Positions 8,360-18,713 are shown, numbered from the stretch's first letter. The stretch: 64,000 nucleotides of DNA from Janthinobacterium sp. PAMC25594 (GCF_019443505.1 NZ_CP080377.1:5952001-6016000); one strand, 5' to 3'. Notes: generated from the letters alone by a model not told the origin. Translations and numbers: made by a program.

Positions 8360-10507
8360 TTGTTCAAGACAATCGTTTTACCAGTCGCCTTGTTGGGGGC
8401 GTTCGCCGGCGCACACGCCGACGAAGGGCAGTGGCAACCACACCAGCTGCCACAGCTGAAAGCCGAACTGAAACGGGTCGGCATCGAAATTCCTGCGGAA
8501 AAACTGGCCGACCTGAGCAAGCACCCGATGAGCGCCATCGTCTCGCTGGGCGGCTGCTCGGCCGCTTTCGTCTCCGACGCGGGCCTGGTGGTGACGAACC
8601 ACCATTGCGCGTATGGCGCCGTGCAGCGCAATTCCACGCCGGAACACAATTACATCACCAACGGCTTTCTGGCCAAGACGCGCGCCGCAGAGCTTCCGGG
8701 CGGTCCGAACAGCCTCGTGTATGTGACCGACAAGGTGGAGAACGTCAGCGAGCGCGTACTGAAAGGCTTGACGGCCGACATGAGCGGCCGCGCGCGCCAC
8801 GAAGCGGTGGAAAAGCGCGTCAAGGACTTGATCGCCGAATGCGAAACGGACAAGATGTACCGCTGCTCCGTGCCCGCCTTCCACCGCGGCCTCGAGTACT
8901 ACCGCATCCGCCAGATGATGATACGCGACGTGCGCCTGGTGTACGCGCCATCGGACAAGATCGGCAACTTCGGCGGCGACATCGACAACTACGAATGGCC
9001 GCGCCACACGGGCGATTATTCGTTCCTGCGCGCCTACGTGGGCAAGGACGGCCGTCCGGCCGACCCGTCGCCCGACAACGTGCCGTATAAATCGAAGGAC
9101 TTCCTGGTGGTCTCGGCCGAAGGCTTGAAAGCCGGCGACGGCATCTTGCTGGCGGGCTACCCCGGCCGCACCAGCCGCTACAAGCTGCCGGCGGAAATCC
9201 GCTTCGCGCGCGATACGGCCTTCCCCCTGAAAGTGTCCGAACTGCAAGCCGACCTGGCCGTGATGGCCGATGCGACGCAGGGCGACGCGGCCTCCGCGGT
9301 GCGCTATGCGAGCGTGGTGAAAAGCATCAACAACGTGCTGAAGAAAACCCAGGGCTTGCTCGACGGTTTCGCGCGCAAGGACATTGCCGCCATCAAGGAC
9401 GTGCAGGATGCCGAATTCCGCGCCTGGTACGCCAAGCAGCCGAATGTGTCGGCTACCCTGCTGGCCGAACTGGACGCGGCGATCGCCAGCGACATGGCCC
9501 TCAGCGAAGAAGAGTTCGCCTGGACGGTCGCCACCAACAGCGATCTGCTGAAAAGCGCGCGCACCGTCTACCGTTTGTCGCTGGAGCGCCAGAAAGCGGA
9601 CGCCGAGCGCGAATCGGGCTTCCAGCAGCGCGACCTGGCCTTCATCAAGGCCCGTCTGGCCCGCCTGGAACAGTCGTATGTCAACAAGGTCGACCAGGCG
9701 CGGTTTGAAGCGGGTCTGAAGCGTTACGCGCAACTGGCGGCGAAGAGCCATCCGCAAGGCCTGGACGCGCTGCTGCCGGCGCCAGCGGCCGTGGCGGCCC
9801 TGTACCAGCAGACGCAACTGGCTGACACGGCCAAGCGCCTGGCCTGGCTGGAAAAGGACCAGGCTGCCGTGGCCCGGTCCGACGACGCCTTCATGCAGCT
9901 GGCCGTCAAGTTGCAGCCGGTGGAAGCGGCGCTGGAAGAGCGCCGCAAGGAAATCGACGGCAACCTGGAACGCGTGATTCCGCAATACATGCAAGCCGTG
10001 ATCGCCTGGAAGAAAACACAAGGCAAGCCGGTGTATCCTGACGCCAACTCGACCCTGCGCGTCACGTATGGCACGGTCTCGCCATACTCGCCGCGCGATG
10101 GCATCACCAAGGGACCGTTCACGACCGTGGAAGGCATCGTCGAGAAAGTCACGGGCAAGGCCCCGTTCGAAGCGCCGCAAGCGCTGCTCGACGCCGTCAA
10201 GGAAAAACGCTACGGCCAGTTCCGCGATCCGGTGCTGGGCACGGTACCCGTCAACTTTTTGACCAGCGCGGACACCACGGGCGGCAATTCCGGCTCGGCC
10301 GTGATGAACAAGCGCGGCGAGCTGATCGGCCTGAACTTCGATTCCACGTATGAATCGATCACCAAGGACTGGTACTTCGACACGGCCATCACGCGCGCCA
10401 TCCACCTCGACATCCGCTACATGCTGTGGGTGATGCAGGAAGTGGACCATGCGGATAACTTGCTCAAGGAAATGACGATCAAGTATCCGAAAGCTGCCAA
10501 GAAGTAA
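8360..10507 (+). CDS. S46 family dipeptidyl-peptidase
   Basis: An exported serine exopeptidase of the S46 (DPP7/DPP11) family, which removes dipeptides from the N-termini of oligopeptides in the periplasm. The catalytic His lies in VVTNHHCAYGAVQ and the catalytic Ser in TGGNSGSAVMN, both well conserved, as is GNFGGDIDNYEWPRHTGD. I prefer TTG 8360 because GGAGGAG lies 6 bases upstream and it gives a clean signal peptide ending AGAHA; ATG 8345 and ATG 8315 are in-frame alternatives. The length of ~715 aa is normal. The gene stands alone, followed by a strong terminator. Confidence 0.92.
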   Translation: MFKTIVLPVALLGAFAGAHADEGQWQPHQLPQLKAELKRVGIEIPAEKLADLSKHPMSAIVSLGGCSAAFVSDAGLVVTNHHCAYGAVQRNSTPEHNYITNGFLAKTRAAELPGGPNSLVYVTDKVENVSERVLKGLTADMSGRARHEAVEKRVKDLIAECETDKMYRCSVPAFHRGLEYYRIRQMMIRDVRLVYAPSDKIGNFGGDIDNYEWPRHTGDYSFLRAYVGKDGRPADPSPDNVPYKSKDFLVVSAEGLKAGDGILLAGYPGRTSRYKLPAEIRFARDTAFPLKVSELQADLAVMADATQGDAASAVRYASVVKSINNVLKKTQGLLDGFARKDIAAIKDVQDAEFRAWYAKQPNVSATLLAELDAAIASDMALSEEEFAWTVATNSDLLKSARTVYRLSLERQKADAERESGFQQRDLAFIKARLARLEQSYVNKVDQARFEAGLKRYAQLAAKSHPQGLDALLPAPAAVAALYQQTQLADTAKRLAWLEKDQAAVARSDDAFMQLAVKLQPVEAALEERRKEIDGNLERVIPQYMQAVIAWKKTQGKPVYPDANSTLRVTYGTVSPYSPRDGITKGPFTTVEGIVEKVTGKAPFEAPQALLDAVKEKRYGQFRDPVLGTVPVNFLTSADTTGGNSGSAVMNKRGELIGLNFDSTYESITKDWYFDTAITRAIHLDIRYMLWVMQEVDHADNLLKEMTIKYPKAAKK

Positions 10508-10533
10508 GCTTCAACTTCAGCTTGCCCCAGCGC

Positions 10534-10569
10534 AAAGCCGCATCCGCCCCAGGGCCGATGCGGCTTTTT
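10534..10569 (+). terminator. Rho-independent terminator after the S46 peptidase
   Basis: An 11-bp perfect stem (AAAGCCGCATC pairing with GATGCGGCTTT) with a short GC-rich loop is followed by a run of T. It ends the peptidase transcript before the type VI module. Confidence 0.88.
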
Positions 10570-10657
10570 ACGTATGGGCAACTGGTTTGCGTTCCATCAA
10601 TATGCCAGCGTCCGCCATGGTTAGCATGGACCAGGGAAACTATCCGAAGGAGGCAAT

Positions 10658-13432
10658 ATGGATGATGGCGAGCTGGCAGCCGATCTGGCGCGTCTTTTCG
10701 GAGCGGGCTGGCGAACCCAGGACAGCCGTTTGCTGCGCATGGATTTTCCGCGCGAGGACGGTCCGCCCGATACCGCGCTGCTGGTCAACAGCTTGCGGGC
10801 ACACGAGGAAATGTCACGCGACTTCCGCTTCGACGTCGAACTGCTGTCCGACAATCTCCACGTTCCCCTGACAGCGATGATGGGACGCATGGTCACGATT
10901 TCGATGGTGCGCGATGACGGCAGCTTGCGCCATTTTAATGGTTATGTCGGCGAATTTCGCCTGTTGCGCAGCGATGGCGGTTTCGCGTTCTACCAGATGG
11001 TGCTGCAACCCTGGCTGGCGTTTTCCAGGCTGCGCATGGACAACGTCTCGTTCCACGAACGCACGGTCATCGACATCAGCGAAACGACCTTCGATCATTA
11101 TTTGCAGCGCGACTGGCAAAACCGGCTGCATGAGGAAAAAGCGATATTAAGCTGCGCCAACCAGCATAATGAAACTGATTACAACCATCTGCACCGGCGC
11201 TGGGAAGACCAGGGTATCCATTACTGGTATGAACATCGCGCCGATGGCCATACGCTCTGTTTGGGCGACAATACCTGGCTGAGCGACAGCATCGATCCAG
11301 GCGATGGCGATGCCAGCGAAGCCGACGAGATGGTGTTTCGCAGCGACACGGGCTCGCTGGAGCACGACGGCATACGCGATTGGCAGCCAATACGGAAGAT
11401 CGCGTCAGGCTCGCTCACGCTGGCCAGCTTCAACTACAAGCATCCGTATGCCAGCCGCGCCAGCGGCTATGCGCTGCACCAGCAGGGCGACGTGTTTGCC
11501 CATGAACTGTATCAAAACACCGGCTATGGCTATGCCGGCATGGGCGACGGCGAAGCGCTGGCGCAACGCCGCCTGGAGGCGCGGAACTGCCAGGCGCAAT
11601 ACTTCGAAGCTGGCGGCAATCACCGCGGCGCCCAGGCCGGGCGCAGTTTCACGCTGGGCGGACACTTCAGCGGCAAGCAAGCCATACCGGCCAGAGGTGA
11701 GGCGGCGCGCCCGGACATCGGCTCGCGCGAATACCTGATCCTGTCGGTCGATCATATCGCCAGCAATAATTACCAGGCAGGCACGGGCGCGAAGTCGCAG
11801 TATGAAAACCGTTTTAGCTGCATCCGCAAGAGCATCCGCTGGTATCCGGGGCGGCAGTTCAACAGCATGCCTTGTGCCTTGCCCGGCGTGCAGACGGCGA
11901 TCGTCACCGGGCCGGCAGGCGAAACCATCCATACCGACGCACTGGGCCGGGTGAAGGTGCAATTCCACTGGGACCGGCTGGGCAAGTTCGACGCGGGCAG
12001 TTCGCCATGGATCCGGGTCATGACGCCATGGGCGGGCCAGGCCTTCGGCCAGATCGCGTTGCCGCGCATCGGCCAGGAAGTGCTGATCCAGTTTCTCGAC
12101 GGCAATATCGACCGTCCCGTCATCGTCGGCGCGGTGTACAACGGCAACCATGCGCCGCCGTGGAATTTGCCGGGGCAACGCGTACTGGGCGGCTGGCGCA
12201 GCGCCGAGCTGATGCCTGGCGGCGGCTACGGCGTGCGCGGCAACCAGTTGGTGCTCGACGATACGCACCAGCGCATCCAGACGCAACTGAAAAGCGATCA
12301 TCAGCACAGCCAATTGTCGCTCGGCTGCATCAGCCGCATCGAAGACGCCAGCGGGCGCAAGGATGCGCGTGGCGAGGGCTGGGAACTGGCGTCAGACGCC
12401 TGGGGCGTGGCGCGCGCCGGCCGCGGCATGTTGCTGACCACCGAGGCGCGCCCTGGTGCCGCCTCGCATATCAAGAGCATGGATGAAACCTTGCGCCGGT
12501 TGGCCGAGGCTGCTGAGCGGCACAAGGCGCTTGCCGCCCTGGCGCAGCATTACGGTGCGCAAGAAAGCGCCGCTCAGCAGGGTGCCGCCGCCGATGTGCT
12601 CAATGCCCAGCATGCCGCGATCAAGGGCGGTGCCGGCAGTGGCGAAAACGCATTTCCCGAACTATCGAAGCCGCATCTGGTGCTGGCCAGTCCGGCCGGT
12701 ATCGAAACGACGACCGCGCAATCGACTCATATCGCCAGCGCCGAGCACACTGCGCTGACGACCGGGCGCGACCTGTCGCTGGCGGCCGGCGGCGGCCTGT
12801 TCGCCAGCATCGGCGCGGCGCTGCGCCTGTTCGTCCACAAGGCTGGCATGAAACTGATCGCCGCAGCTGGCCCGGTGCAGATCGCGGCGCAAACCGATGC
12901 GGTCGATATCGTCGCCAACAAGGTGCTGGAATTGATCAGCCAGGCCGACTGGGTGAATATTCGCGGCCGCAAAGGCGTGCGCCTGCATGGCGCCGATTGC
13001 ATGCTTGAAATTAGCGACAAGGTCCAGTTTTTTACCGCGTCGCCGACGCTGTTCCATGGAAACCTGGAAACGCTGGCGCCGAAGAACCGGCCGCAACCAG
13101 AGCTGGAACCGCCCATCGCGCCGGTAGCGGGGCAATTGCAGCATACGATACAGGCCCATGCGGATGGCGGCCAGTACGCCAATGTGCCTTACACGCTGTA
13201 CAACGGGGAGGCCGAAGTCGAGCAAGGCCTGACCGACGAATTCGGCCGCATCCTGATCGCGCACCAGGACGGCACGCCGCGCTACCGTGTCGTCCTTGGC
13301 AATGGCGAAGAGTTTTCATTGCAGGCGAGCGCACGCTTCGACCCGAACGCGGCGCCGGACGGCGAACATAAGCTGTCGAACCGCGGTTTGCGCGCGTTTG
13401 ACGACACCGCCGATGGCCGCGGGGTTCAATGA
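10658..13432 (+). CDS. vgrG: Type VI secretion spike protein VgrG
   Basis: The trimeric spike that tips the T6SS tube and carries effectors out of the cell. The N-terminal gp27-like domain includes LRAHEEMSRDFRFDVELLS and EDQGIHYWYEH. The gp5-like OB domain includes VTGPAGETIHTDALGRVKVQFHWDR and SPWIRVMTPWAGQAFG; DUF2345 and a further C-terminal extension follow (total 924 aa). AGGAGG sits 5-6 bases before ATG 10658. The phospholipase D gene starts 26 bases after the stop, so this VgrG most likely delivers that effector. Its last ~100 residues (ANVPYTLYNGEAEVEQGLTD) resemble the adaptor-like tail seen in effector-linked VgrGs. No other T6SS structural gene is in the window, so this is an orphan vgrG island. 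Confidence 0.95.
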   Translation: MDDGELAADLARLFGAGWRTQDSRLLRMDFPREDGPPDTALLVNSLRAHEEMSRDFRFDVELLSDNLHVPLTAMMGRMVTISMVRDDGSLRHFNGYVGEFRLLRSDGGFAFYQMVLQPWLAFSRLRMDNVSFHERTVIDISETTFDHYLQRDWQNRLHEEKAILSCANQHNETDYNHLHRRWEDQGIHYWYEHRADGHTLCLGDNTWLSDSIDPGDGDASEADEMVFRSDTGSLEHDGIRDWQPIRKIASGSLTLASFNYKHPYASRASGYALHQQGDVFAHELYQNTGYGYAGMGDGEALAQRRLEARNCQAQYFEAGGNHRGAQAGRSFTLGGHFSGKQAIPARGEAARPDIGSREYLILSVDHIASNNYQAGTGAKSQYENRFSCIRKSIRWYPGRQFNSMPCALPGVQTAIVTGPAGETIHTDALGRVKVQFHWDRLGKFDAGSSPWIRVMTPWAGQAFGQIALPRIGQEVLIQFLDGNIDRPVIVGAVYNGNHAPPWNLPGQRVLGGWRSAELMPGGGYGVRGNQLVLDDTHQRIQTQLKSDHQHSQLSLGCISRIEDASGRKDARGEGWELASDAWGVARAGRGMLLTTEARPGAASHIKSMDETLRRLAEAAERHKALAALAQHYGAQESAAQQGAAADVLNAQHAAIKGGAGSGENAFPELSKPHLVLASPAGIETTTAQSTHIASAEHTALTTGRDLSLAAGGGLFASIGAALRLFVHKAGMKLIAAAGPVQIAAQTDAVDIVANKVLELISQADWVNIRGRKGVRLHGADCMLEISDKVQFFTASPTLFHGNLETLAPKNRPQPELEPPIAPVAGQLQHTIQAHADGGQYANVPYTLYNGEAEVEQGLTDEFGRILIAHQDGTPRYRVVLGNGEEFSLQASARFDPNAAPDGEHKLSNRGLRAFDDTADGRGVQ

Positions 13433-13457
13433 TTCACGACACTGACGGGAGAGCACC

Positions 13458-15515
13458 ATGCCGGAATCGAGCGGCCGCATCGAAACCACCCATATCGACG
13501 AAGTCGGACGCACTGCGACCAGTTCGCTCCAGTGGCTGCTGGAAAACCGCAACCTGAAGGGCAAGGCCAGCCACCCGATCACGCACAACAACAAGCTGAC
13601 GCTGTTCATTTGCGGACAGGAGGGGTTCGCCGACATCGCCGCCGAGATCGCCAGGGCTAAAGATTCCATCGACCTGTGCTGCTGGGGCTTCGACCCGGGC
13701 ATGGAACTGGTGCGCGGCAACAGCGCCACCTGGCCGCGTGGCGACACGTTTGGCGACTTGCTGATCGACGCCACCACGAGGCGTCACGTCAGGGTGCGCC
13801 TGCTGATCTGGCATGACCGGATCGGTTCGCCGATGGTGCACAATATGCCGGGCCATTCGCACGGCACCTCGCCGTGGAAAACCGGTGGACAGCGCTTTGA
13901 GAACATCAGCGCAAAAGGCAGCCTGGCGATGTTGCAGGATGCGGTCGCCAGGAAAGAGATGTTCAGCGGCGGTTACAGGGGTGATAGGGTACCGCCCGAG
14001 GATATCCCTATGCTGGCGCGTGAAGAATATTGCTACAGCTGGTATGCGGCCGCGTTCCATGGCTTGTTGGGGCGCCTGACGATTCACCTGCGGCACGGCA
14101 ACAGCCATGCGATAGGCAAGAGTATCGCGACCGAAACCAGCCAGCCGCACGGCTTGACGATGGGGGAAATTGAAAAGCCTGGCATGAGCTACTTGGGCAC
14201 GCATCACCAGAAGACGATCCTGATCGATTTCTCCCACGAAAAGGGATCCAAGGCCGTCGGCTATGTAATGGGCCTGAACTCGGTGACCGATTATTGGGAC
14301 ACGACCGCCCATCTGCTCGACGACACGCGCCGCGAACAGGGCGGTGCCAACGAGCGGCGCGAGTGTTTGCAGGGAATGGCCGCGGACGGCGGGTTCTCCA
14401 CGCTGAAACCGTACCAGGATTATGCCTGCCGCATCGACGGCGGCAAGGCATTGATCGCGCTGTACAACAATTTCGTGAAGGCATGGGACCGCGCGATCGA
14501 CGACCGCACGCATCAGGCCGCCGGGGAATGCGTGAGTTGGTATTCGTCATGTAAAAACCCGCCGGCCCAGCTGTTGCGCGAGGCCGGGCCGGACGACTCC
14601 ACCGTGCAGATCGTCCTGACCCAGCCCGAGGAACAAGACAAGACGATCAAGGAAACCTATTTTCGCGCGGTGACCCAGGCCAGCCTGGCGGCCGGCTACC
14701 TGTATGTGGAAAACCAGTATTTCCAGTATGAAGAATGGGCCCGGCACTTGCTGGCCGAGCGCAAGAAGGTGGTCGCCGCCTGGAAGGCCGGAAGCCTGAA
14801 AGCGGGCAAGACCATGCGTGATATGCCGGTCATGCACGTGTTCATCGTCATCCCCGTGCCGGAACGCGCGCAGATGGTGCCGCGCACCCACGATACGCTG
14901 GCGGCACTGGGGCAGCACGCTGGCATGACGGGCCAAAACACCATGATCGACGACTACAACAAGCGACCGAAAACCCGGCGTGTCAGGGCAGGATTCGGCA
15001 TTTCCACCGAGGCGGAAGTCAAGTTGCCCGACGTGGTGCAGCATTCCAATGGCATCAACAAACCCGGCGTGATGACGCTCGAGAGCGAATTCGGGCTGAA
15101 GGTATCGGTGGCCATGCTCAATGTCAGCGCGTTTGACAACGACCGATGGCGCTACCGCGAAATCTACATCCATTCCAAATTGATGCTGGTCGACGACGTG
15201 TTCATGACCTTGGGCAGCGCCAACCTGAACCAGCGCAGCATGGCCGTCGACAGCGAAATCAATATCGCCACCATCGACCGCCGCGTGGCCCACGATTTGC
15301 GCAAGCGGGTGTGGCGCATGCATAGCGGGGGACTGGTCGATGGCGGGGAGGGGACGAAGGCGGAGATTGTGGATGCTTTTGAAAAGTGGGGAAACTTAAT
15401 GAAGGCCAATCGGACGAAAAAGCTGGCAAAACAAGGAGGAGCAAAATTAAAGAAAATGATTGGTTTTTTGTTGCCATTAGAAGATAGCCGAAGTTCTACC
15501 ATACGTCTGGGGTGA
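13458..15515 (+). CDS. Phospholipase D-type T6SS effector (Tle5-like)
   Basis: A 685-aa phospholipase D superfamily protein, predicted antibacterial lipase delivered by the adjacent VgrG. Both HKD motifs are intact: THHQKTILIDF (about residues 249-258) and IHSKLMLVDD (about 571-580), each followed by the downstream Gly/Ser-rich GSANLNQRS-type or similar segment. It would cut phosphodiester bonds of membrane phospholipids in target cells. There is no signal peptide, as expected for T6SS cargo. The gene order VgrG, PLD, then tandem Sel1-repeat proteins matches the known Pseudomonas VgrG5-PldB-immunity cluster. The stop overlaps the region of the following immunity gene start. Confidence 0.9.
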   Translation: MPESSGRIETTHIDEVGRTATSSLQWLLENRNLKGKASHPITHNNKLTLFICGQEGFADIAAEIARAKDSIDLCCWGFDPGMELVRGNSATWPRGDTFGDLLIDATTRRHVRVRLLIWHDRIGSPMVHNMPGHSHGTSPWKTGGQRFENISAKGSLAMLQDAVARKEMFSGGYRGDRVPPEDIPMLAREEYCYSWYAAAFHGLLGRLTIHLRHGNSHAIGKSIATETSQPHGLTMGEIEKPGMSYLGTHHQKTILIDFSHEKGSKAVGYVMGLNSVTDYWDTTAHLLDDTRREQGGANERRECLQGMAADGGFSTLKPYQDYACRIDGGKALIALYNNFVKAWDRAIDDRTHQAAGECVSWYSSCKNPPAQLLREAGPDDSTVQIVLTQPEEQDKTIKETYFRAVTQASLAAGYLYVENQYFQYEEWARHLLAERKKVVAAWKAGSLKAGKTMRDMPVMHVFIVIPVPERAQMVPRTHDTLAALGQHAGMTGQNTMIDDYNKRPKTRRVRAGFGISTEAEVKLPDVVQHSNGINKPGVMTLESEFGLKVSVAMLNVSAFDNDRWRYREIYIHSKLMLVDDVFMTLGSANLNQRSMAVDSEINIATIDRRVAHDLRKRVWRMHSGGLVDGGEGTKAEIVDAFEKWGNLMKANRTKKLAKQGGAKLKKMIGFLLPLEDSRSSTIRLG

Positions 15516-15517
15516 GC

Positions 15518-17116
15518 ATGAAAAAGTATCAAAATATATTCATTCGCCTGCCATGTTCCGTATTGGTGGTTTTCTTGTGTATCCCTTTATTCGCCTGCAA
15601 AATGCCAAACGACAAAGAAGAAGTCTTGCCACGCAACCAAAGCCTGCCCCTCTTCAATCCACATGTCCCTGATTTTATTTGTGAAATCGAATCGAACAAG
15701 GTGCCGCCCATCGATGCGCAAGCGGAAGACTGGTTTCTCGAAGCGCGCGCCATGGAAGATCCCGAAATTGCCGTGGAAGACCGCGATTACAAAAAAATCG
15801 TCGATCTGACGCGTCAAGCGGCAGAGAGGCTGCACTGGAAGGCGATGCTCAATCTGGCCAGCCTGTATGTGGAAGGACGCGATCCCTTGCATGGTGAGGA
15901 AGACGCGGTGCAACTGGTGGAAAAGGCGATGCGGCTGGGCATACCGGCAGCTTATGACCGGATGGGGACGTATTACGCGAATGGCACGGGTGTCAACGGC
16001 GACAGCACTCGCGCCTATGCTTTCTGGCAAAAGGCTGCCGTCATGGGGAATCCTCAGGCGATGGCATTTTTAGGAGAGAAATTAAGAGCGGGAACAGACG
16101 GTGCTATCCCTGGATATTGGGCCAATATTCCTGTAGCGATAAAAATGATGGCATGTGCGCTTTCTCAGGGATACGGGCCTGCTGCGTTTAACTTGCACTA
16201 TTTGTATGCAATACCAAGAGCTGCGAATGGTGATGAGATTGGCGATCGAACTCCCACAACCAAACAGCGTGCTCTAAATGTATTGCATGAGGGAGTCAAG
16301 TTTGGCTGCGCAGAATGTGCGAGCGCATTGGCAATTGAATTTGGTTCTCCTTTTGATCTTGCTGATATGCTGGCGCCATATGTGGATAAAGCTCGCGGCG
16401 AACGTTATGCGGTACTTAATCGTGAACTGGGATTCAATCCCAATGCGCGCTTTCCTAATCTGGACAAGGTCTTGCCGCTACCGCCCGCCGATCTGCCGCC
16501 TTGGAATGGCGACAGGGATACCTTGCTGCATGCCGCCAAGGGTGTGCGCCCGCCGCCAGCCATCCCGCAGCCAAGCGCCGCCTCGCTGTTACAAAAACCG
16601 TATTTCCTGGCCGCCCACTATGCGCTGCGTCCCACGGGCTTGCACAGCGACGCGCCGACTGCGCCGTTTTCCGCATACTGGCAACCGGCCGGTGGGCAGG
16701 GCTTGACGGAACCGGCCCGGCTGCTGCGCAAAGGCGAAGAGTTCCGCCATTTCAGCGTGCTCGATGCCGCTGGCAAGACCCGTTATGGCCCGGTGACATG
16801 GGAGCAGTGCCTGACGATACGGCACAACCATGGCGCCGTGGAACCGCGCGCGGTGCACGGCTTGCTGCACGAGGTGGCGCGGCCCGAGCCATGGTTGAGC
16901 TGTGCTTGCGGGCAAGCCTGTCCGGTCAGCGGCGTCTGGCAGCCGTGGGTAGCGGCCGACCATCCGCTGCAGGCCATCGTCAACCAGTACTGGCGCCAGG
17001 CGTGGCTTACCCAGGGCGCGCCGTTCCCGCGACCGCGCCGCGACTGGCTGCTCGATTTGCCTGACGACGAGGTGACGTGGCATTTGATGGATGCGTCCCT
17101 GCCTGATCTTGGATAA
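15518..17116 (+). CDS. Sel1-repeat lipoprotein, probable immunity to the PLD effector (copy 1)
   Basis: A lipoprotein with a signal peptide ending in LFACK, so the mature Cys anchors it on the periplasmic side. Sel1-like repeats occupy about residues 85-240 (AAERLHWKAMLNLASLYVEG, LGIPAAYDRMGTYYANGTGV, NPQAMAFLGEKL), followed by a Pro- and Trp-rich C-terminal domain. ATG 15518 is preferred; GTG 15512 is in frame and overlaps the effector stop. Position directly after the effector, periplasmic location and Sel1 repeats all match known immunity proteins of PldB-type effectors. The central part (roughly 16070-16330) is AT-richer and differs most from the second copy, so it may set specificity. 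The immunity role is inferred. Confidence 0.85.
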   Translation: MKKYQNIFIRLPCSVLVVFLCIPLFACKMPNDKEEVLPRNQSLPLFNPHVPDFICEIESNKVPPIDAQAEDWFLEARAMEDPEIAVEDRDYKKIVDLTRQAAERLHWKAMLNLASLYVEGRDPLHGEEDAVQLVEKAMRLGIPAAYDRMGTYYANGTGVNGDSTRAYAFWQKAAVMGNPQAMAFLGEKLRAGTDGAIPGYWANIPVAIKMMACALSQGYGPAAFNLHYLYAIPRAANGDEIGDRTPTTKQRALNVLHEGVKFGCAECASALAIEFGSPFDLADMLAPYVDKARGERYAVLNRELGFNPNARFPNLDKVLPLPPADLPPWNGDRDTLLHAAKGVRPPPAIPQPSAASLLQKPYFLAAHYALRPTGLHSDAPTAPFSAYWQPAGGQGLTEPARLLRKGEEFRHFSVLDAAGKTRYGPVTWEQCLTIRHNHGAVEPRAVHGLLHEVARPEPWLSCACGQACPVSGVWQPWVAADHPLQAIVNQYWRQAWLTQGAPFPRPRRDWLLDLPDDEVTWHLMDASLPDLG

Positions 17117-17120
17117 GGCA

Positions 17121-18713
17121 ATGGATAGCAATCACTCCAGCATGGCTGGCACAAGAGGACGCTTCGCGTCGCTGATTGTCTTGTGCTGCCTGCTTGCCTG
17201 CAAAATGCCAGACGACAAAGTCTTGCCGCGCAACCAAAGCCTGCCGCTCTTCAATCCGCATGCTCCTGACTTCATTTGCGAAATCGAGGCAAGCAAGGTG
17301 CCGCCCATCGATGCGCAAGCCGAGGACTGGTTCCTCGAAGCGCGCGCCATGGAAGATCCTGAAATTTTCGTGGAAGACCGCGATTACAAAAAAATCGTTG
17401 ATCTGACGCGTCAAGCGGCAGAGCGGTTGCACTGGAAGGCGATGCTCAATCTGGCCAGCTTGTATGTGGAAGGGCGCGATCCCTTGCATGGAGAGGAAGA
17501 AGCGGTGCAACTGGTGGAAAAGGCGATGCGGCTCGGGATACCGGCAGCTTATGACCGGATGGGGACGTTTTATGCTAATAGCACTGGCGTTGACGGCGAC
17601 ATCACTCGCGCCTATGTATTCTGGCAAAAGGCTGCTGTCATGGGAAATCCTCAGGCGATGACATTTTTGGCGGATAAATTAAATGTTGGACCCGCCAGTG
17701 AAGGGGCGGGCTATTGGTCCAATATTCCGGTAGCGACAAAAATGCTGGAATGTGCATTTGGGCAAGGATATGGTCCCGCAGCATTTGATTTGCATTATTT
17801 GTATGTATCTCCACGGGCTGCCAATGGGAAAATAAATGGCTCGCGTAACGCTGAAACAAAAAGTCGTGCATTAAAGGTGTTGCATGAAGGTGTTAAGTTT
17901 GGTTGTGAGGATTGTGCAAATGCATTGGCAATTGAATTCGGTTCACCTTTTGATCTTGCCGATATGCTGGCGCCATATGTGGACAAGGCTCGAGGAGAGC
18001 GATATCGTATGCTTAGTAGCGCCCTCGGCTTCAACCCCAATCGCCGCTTCCCCAACCTCGATAAAATCTTGCCATTGCCACCGGCTGATCTGCCGCCTTG
18101 GGATGGTCAACGAAAAAGCCTGCTTGACGCCGCCATGGGCGTCCGTCCGCCGCCAGCCACCCCGCAGCCAAGCGCCGCGTCGCTTTCAAAAGAGCCATAT
18201 TTCCTGGCCGCCGACTATGCACTGCATCCCACCGGCTTGCACAGCGACGCGCCGGCTGCGCCGTTTTCCGCATACTGGCAACCAGCCGGTGGGCAGGGCT
18301 TGACGGAACCGGCCCGGCTGCTGCGTAAAGGCGAAGAGTTCCGCCATTTCAGCATGCTCGATGCCGCTGGCAAGAGCCGTTACGGCCCCGTGACATGGGA
18401 ACAGTGCCTGACGATACGGCACAACCATGGCGCCGTGGAACCGCGTGCGGCGCGCGGCTTGCTGCGCGAGGTGGCGCGGCCCGAGCTATGGTTGAGCTGC
18501 GCTTGCGGGCAAGCCTGTCCGGTCAGCGGGGTCTGGCAACCGTGGGTGGCGGCCGACCATCCGCTGCAGGCCATCGTCAACCAGTACTGGCGCCAGGCGT
18601 GGCTGACCCAGGGCGCGTCGTTCCCGCGACCGCGCCGCGACTGGCTGCTCGACTTGCCAGACGACGACGTGACGTGGCATTTGATGGATGTGTCCATTGC
18701 AGGCCCCGGCTAA
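17121..18713 (+). CDS. Sel1-repeat lipoprotein, probable immunity (copy 2, paralogue of the preceding gene)
   Basis: A tandem duplicate of the previous gene, starting 5 bases after its stop (ATG 17121, with AAGG upstream; ATG 17091 is in frame but lies inside the previous gene). The lipoprotein signal ends LLACK. The Sel1 region and the C-terminal domain are almost residue-for-residue the same as copy 1, whereas the N-terminal signal and a segment around 17680-17900 have diverged. Duplicated immunity genes next to one PLD effector are known in Pseudomonas, where extra copies are thought to widen protection. It is the last gene of the vgrG operon. Confidence 0.85.
   Translation: MDSNHSSMAGTRGRFASLIVLCCLLACKMPDDKVLPRNQSLPLFNPHAPDFICEIEASKVPPIDAQAEDWFLEARAMEDPEIFVEDRDYKKIVDLTRQAAERLHWKAMLNLASLYVEGRDPLHGEEEAVQLVEKAMRLGIPAAYDRMGTFYANSTGVDGDITRAYVFWQKAAVMGNPQAMTFLADKLNVGPASEGAGYWSNIPVATKMLECAFGQGYGPAAFDLHYLYVSPRAANGKINGSRNAETKSRALKVLHEGVKFGCEDCANALAIEFGSPFDLADMLAPYVDKARGERYRMLSSALGFNPNRRFPNLDKILPLPPADLPPWDGQRKSLLDAAMGVRPPPATPQPSAASLSKEPYFLAADYALHPTGLHSDAPAAPFSAYWQPAGGQGLTEPARLLRKGEEFRHFSMLDAAGKSRYGPVTWEQCLTIRHNHGAVEPRAARGLLREVARPELWLSCACGQACPVSGVWQPWVAADHPLQAIVNQYWRQAWLTQGASFPRPRRDWLLDLPDDDVTWHLMDVSIAGPG

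Noticed and set aside
8378..10450. Long minus-strand open frames opposite real genes (also 187-1515, 2241-3725, 29541-31361)
   Set aside because: They are mirror frames of well-supported genes in high-GC DNA and show Arg/His/Gln-rich composition without any recognisable motif.
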